This document shows, piece after piece, positions 46,141-52,220 of a stretch of 52,220 bases of DNA. The stretch lies in contig JAOARV010000004.1 in NCBI GenBank assembly GCA_025210395.1, positions 1 to 52,220 on the forward strand, given 5' to 3'. Numbering within the stretch: position 1 is the first letter of the stretch; the number at the start of each line of letters is the position of its first letter. The notes under the pieces were generated by a model. That model was not told where the DNA came from and did no database searches. It saw only the letters and a program-made list of their open reading frames with translations. A program made the translations under genes and the position numbers. The DNA comes from Marinisporobacter sp. GTDB taxonomy: Bacteria; Bacillota; Clostridia; Peptostreptococcales; Thermotaleaceae.

Positions 46141-46650
46141 CTATTTTTTATTTTTTATGAACTTTGTATATTTTACTATTTCCCTATAAAAAATTTTAGG
46201 TAGTAGACAGAACCTCTTCACTCTAAAATAGATAGGATGAATTTTCTTTTTTATTGGTTTCCATATGCTTAAAAGAAATTTTTTTATGATTTTAAGGGGA
46301 TATAATACAACCCCCAATACTTTCAGAAAAATTCTTTTTATCACACGTAATACCCTTACTATTCCTGCGATTACAAAGCTACTTAAAATTCTGTTATAAA
46401 GAATTGCTCCTATTACAAATCCTAAGAACGTGTAAAATCTTAATTTTCCATCATTACTAAACAATAATACCCAAGCAGATGCAATACCAATAACAATCCA
46501 AAAAATAAGATCTTCAATGATTGTAGCTATTTTTTTAGGCTTAAAGATACACCGAAGAATCCTATATAGATCATAAATAAAGCCAATAAGAATTCCACCA
46601 TATAAAGTGGCTAAAAAAACATATGCTTGCTTAGATACATAAGTTATCAT
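46141..46650 (-). CDS. yabQ: Spore cortex biosynthesis protein YabQ
   Basis: Membrane protein required for spore cortex formation. 169 residues with four or five membrane helices (QAYVFLATLYGGILIGFIYD, 20, then LIFWIVIGIASAWVLLF and FLGFVIGAILYNRIL) and a basic C-terminal tail. GAGGTG precedes the ATG. Identified from YabQ pattern and position between yabP and divIC. Confidence 0.9.
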   Translation of the reverse strand: MITYVSKQAYVFLATLYGGILIGFIYDLYRILRCIFKPKKIATIIEDLIFWIVIGIASAWVLLFSNDGKLRFYTFLGFVIGAILYNRILSSFVIAGIVRVLRVIKRIFLKVLGVVLYPLKIIKKFLLSIWKPIKKKIHPIYFRVKRFCLLPKIFYREIVKYTKFIKNKK

Positions 46651-46690
46651 ACAATCACCTCAATTTATTATACTTGTCTAATCCATAAAA

Positions 46691-46713
46691 AAATAACCGC
46701 CCTGCGGTTATTT
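46691..46713 (-). terminator. Terminator between yabP and yabQ
   Basis: 10-bp perfect stem AAATAACCGC / GCGGTTATTT with a 3-base loop and TTTTTT on the minus strand; it overlaps the yabP stop. In B. subtilis yabP and yabQ are one operon, so a strong terminator here is noteworthy. Confidence 0.85.
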
Positions 46714-46998
46714 AAACATTTTCCCCAAAAATCCTATCCCTTTATTCCCTATGCTCTCACGATCACTATACATCATAGCATCAACAATTCCCTCTACCAC
46801 AACATTTCCATCATCTAAATTTAATTTATTAATATCTAAGCTACTTCCCTTTATCGTCAAAATCCCTTTAACTGTTTCTAAAATAATCGTATTCTCGTCA
46901 AAGCTTGTTACATGTTCTACTCCTGATACACTAAGCTTTTCTTTATTTTCAAGAATAATATTTTGGTTCCTATTTTTTGCACTTTTTCTCTCTTCCAT
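46708..46998 (-). CDS. yabP: Sporulation protein YabP
   Basis: 96 residues of the YabP/YqfC family, needed late in spore formation. Recognisable: NIILENKEKLSVSGVEHVTS, DENTIILETVKGILTIKGS and LNLDDGNVVVEGIVDAMMYS (20). Soluble, no signal peptide. GAGGGTG precedes the ATG. Follows rqcP in the conserved yabO-yabP-yabQ order. Confidence 0.93.
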   Translation of the reverse strand: MEERKSAKNRNQNIILENKEKLSVSGVEHVTSFDENTIILETVKGILTIKGSSLDINKLNLDDGNVVVEGIVDAMMYSDRESIGNKGIGFLGKMFK

Positions 46999-47088
46999 GA
47001 ATTTTCACCCTCTTTTACACAATGTCCTAATTTAAACATATGCTTATAAGAATTTGTTTATTCCCATTTTTCCTCTCTATACTAAAAA

Positions 47089-47114
47089 AATAGTACCCTT
47101 ATAAAGGTACTATT
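47089..47114 (-). terminator. rqcP terminator
   Basis: 9-bp stem AATAGTACC / GGTACTATT with an 8-base loop and TTTTT on the minus strand, overlapping the stop. Confidence 0.88.
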
Positions 47115-47352
47115 CTATCATACGATACATTTCTTTTGCAAAATCCTTTGTAACATGCTCTGCTAGTGCCATTATTTCCACTTTAGTCGTTCTAGATCCA
47201 AATAAAATAGTTATGGTATCTCCTACTTCCACTTCTGAAGAAGCCTTGGCTACTCTTTCATTGATACTAACACGACCTTGATCACAAGCTTCCTTTGCTA
47301 CAGTTCTTCTTTTTATTAATCTACTATTTTTTAAAAATTTATCTAAACGCAT
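47110..47352 (-). CDS. rqcP: S4-domain RNA-binding protein RqcP (YabO/Hsp15 type)
   Basis: 80 residues that are essentially one S4 domain (MRLDKFLKNSRLIKRRTVAK, 20, then GRVSINERVAKASSEVEVGD). In B. subtilis RqcP works with RqcH to add alanine tails to stalled nascent chains on the 50S subunit. TAGGAGAGAG precedes the ATG. Conserved place next to yabP. Confidence 0.9.
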   Translation of the reverse strand: MRLDKFLKNSRLIKRRTVAKEACDQGRVSINERVAKASSEVEVGDTITILFGSRTTKVEIMALAEHVTKDFAKEMYRMIE

Positions 47353-47407
47353 ATTTACTCTCTCCTAAAAAAATTCGCATTTAGCTAATCGCATATGCTC
47401 ATCTCGC

Positions 47408-47445
47408 AAGTTTTATTACAAAACCACTCTTTTGTAATAAAACTT
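47408..47445. repeat. 16-bp perfect inverted repeat between hup and rqcP
   Basis: AAGTTTTATTACAAAA and its complement are separated by CCACTC. It is not followed by a T-tract on the minus strand and a separate hup terminator exists, so it is an extra structured element of unknown role in a 205-base gap. Confidence 0.5.
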
Positions 47446-47530
47446 ACTCAAAGTAGTCAAACATTTGATTGCTTAATCATAAGTTATTCACAGATTCTAA
47501 GTTTTATCATTTCTTAACGAATAAAAATAA

Positions 47531-47551
47531 AAAAGCAGACGAGCTGCTTTT
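47531..47551 (-). terminator. hup terminator
   Basis: 8-bp stem AAAAGCAG / CTGCTTTT with a 5-base loop, then TTATTTTTATT on the minus strand, seven bases after the hup stop. Confidence 0.85.
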
Positions 47552-47557
47552 TCTTTC

Positions 47558-47836
47558 TTAAGCGTTTACCATTTCCTTAAGTGCTTTACCTGCTTTGAAT
47601 ACTGGTGCTTTTGAAGCAGGAATATCAATTACTTGCTCAGGATCTCTTGGGTTTCTACCTTGTCTAGCTTTTCTTTCTCTTACATCGAAAGTTCCGAATC
47701 CAACTAATTGAACTTTATCTTCTTTTACAAGAGCTTCTTCTACACTTTTAATGAATGCATTTAATGCAACCTCTGCATCTTTTTTTGTCAATCCTGATTT
47801 TTCTGCCATGCTAGCTACTAATTCAGCTTTATTCAC
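47558..47836 (-). CDS. hup: DNA-binding protein HU
   Basis: Histone-like nucleoid protein. 92 residues with the family pattern VNKAELVASMAEKSGLTKKD, VQLVGFGTFDVRERKARQGR and NPRDPEQVIDIPASKAPVFK (DNA-binding arm). I place the start at GTG, eight bases after AAGGAGG, giving MNKAELV like other HU proteins; an ATG six bases upstream touches the ribosome binding site. It is placed between mazG and rqcP. Confidence 0.95.
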   Translation of the reverse strand: MNKAELVASMAEKSGLTKKDAEVALNAFIKSVEEALVKEDKVQLVGFGTFDVRERKARQGRNPRDPEQVIDIPASKAPVFKAGKALKEMVNA

Positions 47837-47928
47837 AATCATTACCTCCTTGATATTTAGAATACATTAGCATATTCTATCTTTTATTGAAAAATCCTTC
47901 TTTATCAGTAATATTTTTTATCTTTTTT

Positions 47929-49392
47929 TTAATTTTTATGTATTTTTGCCATATTCCATAGCTCATCCATCTCATCTAATGACATTTCTTCCATTTTTTT
48001 CCCATTTTTTATTGCTGTTTTTTCAATAAATTGAAATCTACCAATAAACTTATTGATGGTTCCATTCAACGCAAGTTCTGGGTCTACTTTCAAAAATCTA
48101 GCTACATTTACAACAGCAAAAATTAAATCTCCTAGCTCTTCTGTTATTTTATCATGTTCTTCTGTATTGTATACCTCTAATAGCTCTTTTAACTCTTCTT
48201 TTACTTTTTCTATAGCATCCTCTACATAATCCCAATCAAATCCAACCTTTGCTGCCTTTTCTTGAACCTTATAGCTTTTCATAAGAGCTGGAAGGCTTTT
48301 AGGAATTCTTTTTAAACTCTCTGTATAAGTTTTTTCATTTTTTTCTTTTCTTTTGATCTCTTCCCAGTTTTTTAGAACCTCTTCTGCTCCGTCTACATGT
48401 AATTCCTCAAACACATGAGGATGTCTCATAATTAATTTTTTAGCTATTCCTGTTATAACATCTTTTATATCAAAGTCACCAAATTCAGAAGCGATTTGGG
48501 AATGAAATACTACTTGGAGCAGTAAATCTCCTAATTCCTCTTGTAATAGAGACATATCCCCTTCTTCTAGTGCTTCTAACACTTCATAGGCTTCTTCTAT
48601 TACGTAAGGCTTCAGGCTATCATGGGTTTGTTCTATATCCCAGGGACATCCATTTTTACCTCTTAACCTCTTCATGATTTTGAGTAAATCATTCATTGTA
48701 TATGCCTTTAGTGTAGTATCACCAACCTTAGGAATATATATACTTGTTAAATAGTCTAACCATTCTATACGATCTAATTCATAAAGCATAATATTTTTTA
48801 TTTTTTCTTCATTTGGTATTCCTGCACCTCTTATAACCACAATAGGATATTCATCTGGATAGTACTCCATTAATTTTAACTTCATCTCAGATGCAACAAA
48901 TTTATTGTAAACTTGAGTTACAATTACATCCGTCTCTAGATCAGGAAATTGATGATCTAGCTGCAAGCCATCTATTATTTTTAGTCCCTTTATAGGATCT
49001 TTTTTTAAGGTATGAAAAATTGCCTCCACAAAGCTAACAGAAGGAACAAATTCTATAGATAACCCTATTTTTTCTGCTCTTTTAATTAATAGCTGAACCG
49101 TTACTTCTGCTACAAAAGGACTTCCTGGAACAGCATAAACTACATCCTTTTCCTTTAATAAGTCTATTATTTTTTCTACAATGGTTTCATAAACTTCATC
49201 AAAGCTTTCTTGATTCTCATACACATGATCAAAGCTTTCATAAGTAATTCCCTGAGTTTTTAAGTACTCTACTACAGGATGTTTTTCTGTTCTTAAAAAA
49301 ATCATTTCACTACTTTTCATTTTCTCCATAGCACCGATGGTTAAATATTCTTTACTACCTGGTCCTAATCCTATAATCGTAAGTTTTTTCAT
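47929..49392 (-). CDS. mazG: MazG-type nucleotide pyrophosphohydrolase fused to a tetrapyrrole methylase-like domain (YabN)
   Basis: 487 residues with two parts. Residues about 1-220 are a SAM-dependent tetrapyrrole methylase fold (TIIGLGPGSKEYLTIGA, AVPGSPFVAEVTVQLL). Residues about 225-487 hold two MazG repeats (LRGKNGCPWDIEQTHDSLKP, 20; EEAYEVLEALEEGD; EELGDLLLQVVFHSQIA), which hydrolyse NTPs and may clean non-canonical nucleotides. This fusion is the usual yabN form in Firmicutes. The methylase target is unknown. GAGGGTGAAGG precedes the ATG. Confidence 0.93.
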   Translation of the reverse strand: MKKLTIIGLGPGSKEYLTIGAMEKMKSSEMIFLRTEKHPVVEYLKTQGITYESFDHVYENQESFDEVYETIVEKIIDLLKEKDVVYAVPGSPFVAEVTVQLLIKRAEKIGLSIEFVPSVSFVEAIFHTLKKDPIKGLKIIDGLQLDHQFPDLETDVIVTQVYNKFVASEMKLKLMEYYPDEYPIVVIRGAGIPNEEKIKNIMLYELDRIEWLDYLTSIYIPKVGDTTLKAYTMNDLLKIMKRLRGKNGCPWDIEQTHDSLKPYVIEEAYEVLEALEEGDMSLLQEELGDLLLQVVFHSQIASEFGDFDIKDVITGIAKKLIMRHPHVFEELHVDGAEEVLKNWEEIKRKEKNEKTYTESLKRIPKSLPALMKSYKVQEKAAKVGFDWDYVEDAIEKVKEELKELLEVYNTEEHDKITEELGDLIFAVVNVARFLKVDPELALNGTINKFIGRFQFIEKTAIKNGKKMEEMSLDEMDELWNMAKIHKN

Positions 49393-49424
49393 TCCTTCAC
49401 CCTCTTACCTGTGTTTATCAACTA

Positions 49425-51041
49425 TTATTTTCTCAAAAGTCCTATCCTACTCAATATTTTTGCTATTTTTCTTCCCCCTGGAAGCATTTCAAAATCTGAT
49501 TTCGTAATACCACCTGTTGTAAGAAGCATCAATCCATAAATAAGAGCTCCAACACCTATAGCAGCTACAGTTGTCAATTTATTTCCAAATAGATCTGCAA
49601 ACCATCTATACACAAAAAGAACAGATATAGCCATAGATGAAACTGCAATTAAAGGTTTTATGACAAAGCTAGCAAAATCAAATTTTGTCTTGGTCATTCT
49701 TTTTACTGCAAGAAAGTTTAGTATTGCAGCAACCATATAAGCCATAACTGTACCTATAGCTGCTCCTCTTACATTTAATGAAGGGATTGCTGTTAAAAAG
49801 TAGGTAGCTAATACCTTAAATATAGATCCTATAAACAAATTGATTACAGGAACAGCAGGTTTTCCTAATCCTTGTAAAATCCCTGTTAAGGTTTGAACTA
49901 AGGTTAAAAATATAACCCCAAATCCAAGGATGGATAAAGATCCTGCTGCACTAACAGCCTTTCCTGGTATGGCTGGAAATAGAAGTAGCATAATCGGCTT
50001 TGATAAGGCTACAAGTCCAATAGCAGCTGGAAGTCCAATAAGAAGTGCTACCCTTGTACCCATTTGAATATTTTCCCTTACAAGAGCCATATTTCTTCTT
50101 TGCTTGGCTTCAGAAATAGCAGGTACTAAACTTACTGCTAAACTCACTGTAATAATTTGGGGTAAATTCACAAGAGGTGCTGCCATGCCTGTTAATTGCC
50201 CGTACAAATCGTTTGCAACACTCTCAGCATATCCTATAGCTTGAAGTCTTCTCATAACAATACCTGCATCAATAGCATTCATCATTGGCAAAATAGATGC
50301 TCCAATCGTAATAGGTACTGCAATCGTAAAAATTTGAGAAAGAATTTTACTAGCCGACTCTTGTTTTAAACATGAGCCTCCCTTGATTTCATGTAGAATT
50401 TTATTTCTTCTTTTAAAATAAATAAAAACAATGATTAAAGTCCCTGTAATAGCTCCTGCCGCTCCTCCAAAAGATGCTCCTGCCGCTACGACTTCTAATC
50501 CTTGATTAAATTTCTTTAACAGGACATATGCAAATATAAACCCTACAACAGTCCTTCCAAATTGCTCAATAATCTGTGAGATAGCTGTTGGTATCATATC
50601 TTGAAGTCCTTGAAAATATCCACGAAAAGCAGCCATAATAGGAACAAACAATAAAGCTGGTGCAATAGCCTTCATAGAGTAATAGGCACCTTGATTTTTT
50701 ATATATTTTACAAGAAACTCTGCACCAAAAAATAAAATCGTAGATGTAACAATTCCTAGTGCAAATAACAATATAAAAGAAACCTTGAAAATTCTATGGG
50801 CACCATATCTATCACCCATGGCATTTCTTTCTGCAACCAATTTGGATATAGCTGTTGGAATTCCTGCTGTTGATATGGTTAAAAGGGCTACATATATAGG
50901 ATATCCCGTTTGATAATACCCCATCCCTTCGCTACCTATCATATTTGTAAGAGGAATCCTATAAAAAGCCCCCATTATTTTCACAATAATCCCTGCTATT
51001 CCAAGGATAGCAGCACCTTTTAGAAATGATTTACTACTCAT
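49425..51041 (-). CDS. SpoVB/YabM-type lipid-linked polysaccharide flippase (MOP superfamily)
   Basis: 538 residues with about fourteen membrane helices. The N terminus (KGAAILGIAGIIVKIMGAFY, 20, then RIPLTNMIGSEGMGYYQTGY) is the classic SpoVB/MurJ-like start. SpoVB is needed for spore cortex, and relatives flip lipid II. YabM in this position of B. subtilis is a paralog, so the exact role, cortex or vegetative wall, is open. GGAGGAGG precedes the ATG. Confidence 0.9.
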   Translation of the reverse strand: MSSKSFLKGAAILGIAGIIVKIMGAFYRIPLTNMIGSEGMGYYQTGYPIYVALLTISTAGIPTAISKLVAERNAMGDRYGAHRIFKVSFILLFALGIVTSTILFFGAEFLVKYIKNQGAYYSMKAIAPALLFVPIMAAFRGYFQGLQDMIPTAISQIIEQFGRTVVGFIFAYVLLKKFNQGLEVVAAGASFGGAAGAITGTLIIVFIYFKRRNKILHEIKGGSCLKQESASKILSQIFTIAVPITIGASILPMMNAIDAGIVMRRLQAIGYAESVANDLYGQLTGMAAPLVNLPQIITVSLAVSLVPAISEAKQRRNMALVRENIQMGTRVALLIGLPAAIGLVALSKPIMLLLFPAIPGKAVSAAGSLSILGFGVIFLTLVQTLTGILQGLGKPAVPVINLFIGSIFKVLATYFLTAIPSLNVRGAAIGTVMAYMVAAILNFLAVKRMTKTKFDFASFVIKPLIAVSSMAISVLFVYRWFADLFGNKLTTVAAIGVGALIYGLMLLTTGGITKSDFEMLPGGRKIAKILSRIGLLRK

Positions 51042-51135
51042 TCATCCTCCTCCAATATTCAATAATAGTCATGAAACAAATCTATTATATCAGAAAAAAG
51101 CTCTATCCGTACTATTTTATTCCAAAAACACAAAA

Positions 51136-51158
51136 GTAGTAGCCCTATAAGCTACTAC
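51136..51158 (-). terminator. spoVT terminator
   Basis: 8-bp stem GTAGTAGC / GCTACTAC with a 7-base loop, then TTTTGTGTTTTT on the minus strand, about 30 bases after the spoVT stop. Confidence 0.85.
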
Positions 51159-51185
51159 AAATATTATATGTATTATTCCTTATTT

Positions 51186-51737
51186 TTATTGTTCCATTTG
51201 TTTTCCTAAAAAGCTTGCAGCTGTTTCTGCTACTTTTAATTCTAATTCTGCTAAAGGTTGCTCTTCTTCTTTTGATAAAAGTACAACAGCTCCAATAGAA
51301 TCCCCCTGTGAAACAATCGGTACAATGATTTGGGATATATATTTGTCCTCATCTGCACCGTCAGCAGTTAATGGACATACCTTTTCTTTTTCTGCAAAGA
51401 TAGCTGCTTTTTTACTTTCCATTGCTTTTTCAAAGGATCTACTTACTCTTTTTTCTAAAAATTCTTTTTTTGAACCACCTGCTACAGCAATAATTGTATC
51501 TCTATCAGCGATAACCGCAACTGACCCTAAAGCATCATTTAAAGACTGGGCATACTCAGTTGCAAATTCACTTAATTCTCCAATAGGAGAATACTTTTTT
51601 AGGATTACTTCCCCGTCTCTGTCTGTAAATATTTCTAGTGGATCTCCTTCTCTAATTCTTAACGTACGTCTAATTTCTTTTGGAATTACTACTCTACCTA
51701 AATCATCAATTCTTCTAACTATGCCTGTAGCTTTCAC
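51186..51737 (-). CDS. spoVT: Stage V sporulation protein T, AbrB-family regulator
   Basis: Forespore transcription regulator that tunes sigma-G genes. 183 residues. An N-terminal AbrB swapped-hairpin DNA-binding domain (MKATGIVRRIDDLGRVVIPK, 20, then EIRRTLRIREGDPLEI) and a C-terminal GAF domain (about residues 55-180). Translation starts with GTG, eight bases after GGAGGG. Two promoters appear upstream: a sigma-G-like one and a sigma-A one covered by Spo0A boxes. Confidence 0.96.
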   Translation of the reverse strand: MKATGIVRRIDDLGRVVIPKEIRRTLRIREGDPLEIFTDRDGEVILKKYSPIGELSEFATEYAQSLNDALGSVAVIADRDTIIAVAGGSKKEFLEKRVSRSFEKAMESKKAAIFAEKEKVCPLTADGADEDKYISQIIVPIVSQGDSIGAVVLLSKEEEQPLAELELKVAETAASFLGKQMEQ

Positions 51738-51795
51738 TTGTTTTCCCTCCTAGTATCCTTGTGTAATCAATCTTGCATAATCATTATTGTAAGCT

Positions 51796-51825
51796 TATTA
51801 TTTTACTAATATACTTCTTTTATGC
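51796..51825 (-). promoter_or_regulatory. Sigma-G-like promoter of spoVT
   Basis: Minus-strand -35 GCATA (51821-51825), an 18-bp spacer and AATAATA (51796-51802), close to the sigma-G pattern GNATR-N18-CATNNTA with one mismatch. spoVT is known to be sigma-G-dependent in B. subtilis. Confidence 0.4.
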
Positions 51826-51879
51826 ATGGTTGGAAAATTTTCTAGCTAACCTTTTTTAAAAATATTTTCCTCCTCTCTT

Positions 51880-51896
51880 TTCGACACTATTCGACA
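51880..51896 (-). promoter_or_regulatory. Tandem Spo0A boxes TGTCGAA-N3-TGTCGAA
   Basis: Two perfect matches to TGTCGAA on the minus strand, 10 bp apart, the usual phasing for a Spo0A dimer. They lie just downstream of the sigma-A -10 box, where binding should repress. Confidence 0.65.
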
Positions 51897-51908
51897 TTTT
51901 TCTATTCT

Positions 51909-51937
51909 ATTATATTTTATTTTTCGTCACTTTTCAA
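51909..51937 (-). promoter_or_regulatory. Sigma-A promoter upstream of spoVT with a Spo0A box in its spacer
   Basis: Minus-strand -35 TTGAAA (51932-51937), a 17-bp spacer and -10 TATAAT (51909-51914). A third Spo0A box, TGACGAA (51923-51929), lies between the hexamers. It starts about 170 bases before spoVT and no other gene lies between. Confidence 0.6.
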
Positions 51938-51942
51938 TATAT

Positions 51943-51967
51943 TACTGAAAATTTATTTTTTTCAGTA
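51943..51967. repeat. Small inverted repeat upstream of the spoVT sigma-A promoter
   Basis: TACTGAAAA / TTTTCAGTA with a 7-base loop. It may end transcripts from the right-hand FIINECFL segment or bind a regulator. Confidence 0.35.
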
Positions 51968-52028
51968 TATAGGATTTTTTACCTACTTTTTTCTATATTT
52001 TATCGTTCAGTATTCTCGTCTTATAGAT

Positions 52029-52073
52029 TTCTCAAAGGAAACATTCATTTATGATGAACTTTTCAATGCCCAT
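52029..52073 (-). repeat. Short coding-like segment ending FIINECFL, right copy
   Basis: Minus-strand frame MGIEKFIINECFL then TGA (52032-52073), copy of the segment at 474-539. DNA differences are mostly silent and the stop changes from TAA to TGA. No ribosome binding site precedes the ATG. Confidence 0.4.
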
Positions 52074-52142
52074 GAATATGACTCATATTCCGGCTAACTA
52101 ATATTTCCAAATAACATAATAAAATTTCAAAAAGGAATTTCA

Positions 52143-52196
52143 TCATTTATCTCGAATAATAAATTAATAAAGTAAAACTCGAGGTGAGATAAATGA
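52143..52196 (+). promoter_or_regulatory. Inverted repeat that can hide a start codon
   Basis: TCATTTATCTC (52143-52153) pairs perfectly with GAGATAAATGA (52186-52196), which contains the ATG and the end of the ribosome binding site of the plus-strand gene. Folding in the mRNA would block initiation. Confidence 0.5.
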
Positions 52197-52220
52197 CTTT
52201 TGATTTTAAAAATATAAACC
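52193..52220 (+). CDS. Start of an unidentified plus-strand gene (partial)
   Basis: An ATG preceded by GAGGTGAG begins MTFDFKNIN and runs off the window. Only nine codons are visible, so the product cannot be named. It would be the only confident plus-strand gene, divergent from spoVT. Confidence 0.5.

Noticed and set aside
568..51753. Many plus-strand open frames of 60-190 codons
   Set aside because: They lie opposite clear minus-strand genes, have no ribosome binding sites and read as reversed versions of the coding strand.

Overview
This window comes from a low-GC, endospore-forming anaerobe of the Clostridia. Evidence for this is the sporulation genes (spoVT, spoVB-like, yabP, yabQ, spoIIE), the oxygen-sensitive two-subunit class I fumarase, a sodium-pumping decarboxylase, and AGGAGG-type ribosome binding sites before almost every gene. 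I cannot name the genus. Every confident gene lies on the minus strand, so transcription runs from high to low coordinates. The exception is a 28-base gene start at the right edge.

Layout from right to left. (1) 51.7-36.2 kb is a conserved core block: spoVT, spoVB-like flippase, mazG/yabN, hup, rqcP/yabO, yabP, yabQ, divIC, S1 protein (yabR-like), ppx, spoIIE, vWA (yabS-like), kinase (yabT-like), tilS, ftsH. It matches the Bacillus subtilis order, with hup and ppx inserted and hprT missing between tilS and ftsH. (2) 36.0-28.2 kb holds fumarase alpha and beta, malic enzyme, a sensor kinase, a sigma-54 response regulator, and an AspT/YidE-type transporter behind a good sigma-54 promoter. (3) 27.9-18.3 kb is one long operon for succinate to propionate: DUF3870, CoA-transferase, methylmalonyl-CoA mutase (two subunits), MeaB GTPase, epimerase, and the Na+-translocating methylmalonyl-CoA decarboxylase A, D, C, B. 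(4) 17.9-9.8 kb is an L-ascorbate PTS and catabolic cluster: ulaA, HAD phosphatase, ulaC, ulaG, ulaB, ulaD, ulaE, ulaF, a SorC-type regulator and an HPr. (5) 9.1-5.9 kb is a glycine betaine/proline-type ABC transporter. (6) 5.8 kb to the left edge returns to core genes: birA, coaX, dusB, greA, lysS, then tandem rRNA promoters and the 5' end of a 16S gene.

The metabolic parts fit together. Fumarase and malic enzyme link malate, fumarate and pyruvate. Succinyl-CoA made by the CoA-transferase is rearranged and decarboxylated to propionyl-CoA, and the energy is kept as a sodium gradient. BirA, encoded in the same window, would attach biotin to the decarboxylase carrier.

The strongest new observations are regulatory. 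Two tandem operator pairs, each with 30-bp centre spacing, overlap the -35 boxes of both ula promoters. A sigma-54 promoter sits next to its probable activator pair. Three Spo0A-box matches lie on a sigma-A-like promoter upstream of spoVT. The spoIIE promoter has a 21-bp spacer. A short coding-like segment ending FIINECFL occurs at both ends of the window. I found no CRISPR array, tRNA gene, insertion sequence or defence system, and no clearly new multi-gene system; most gene content belongs to known families.
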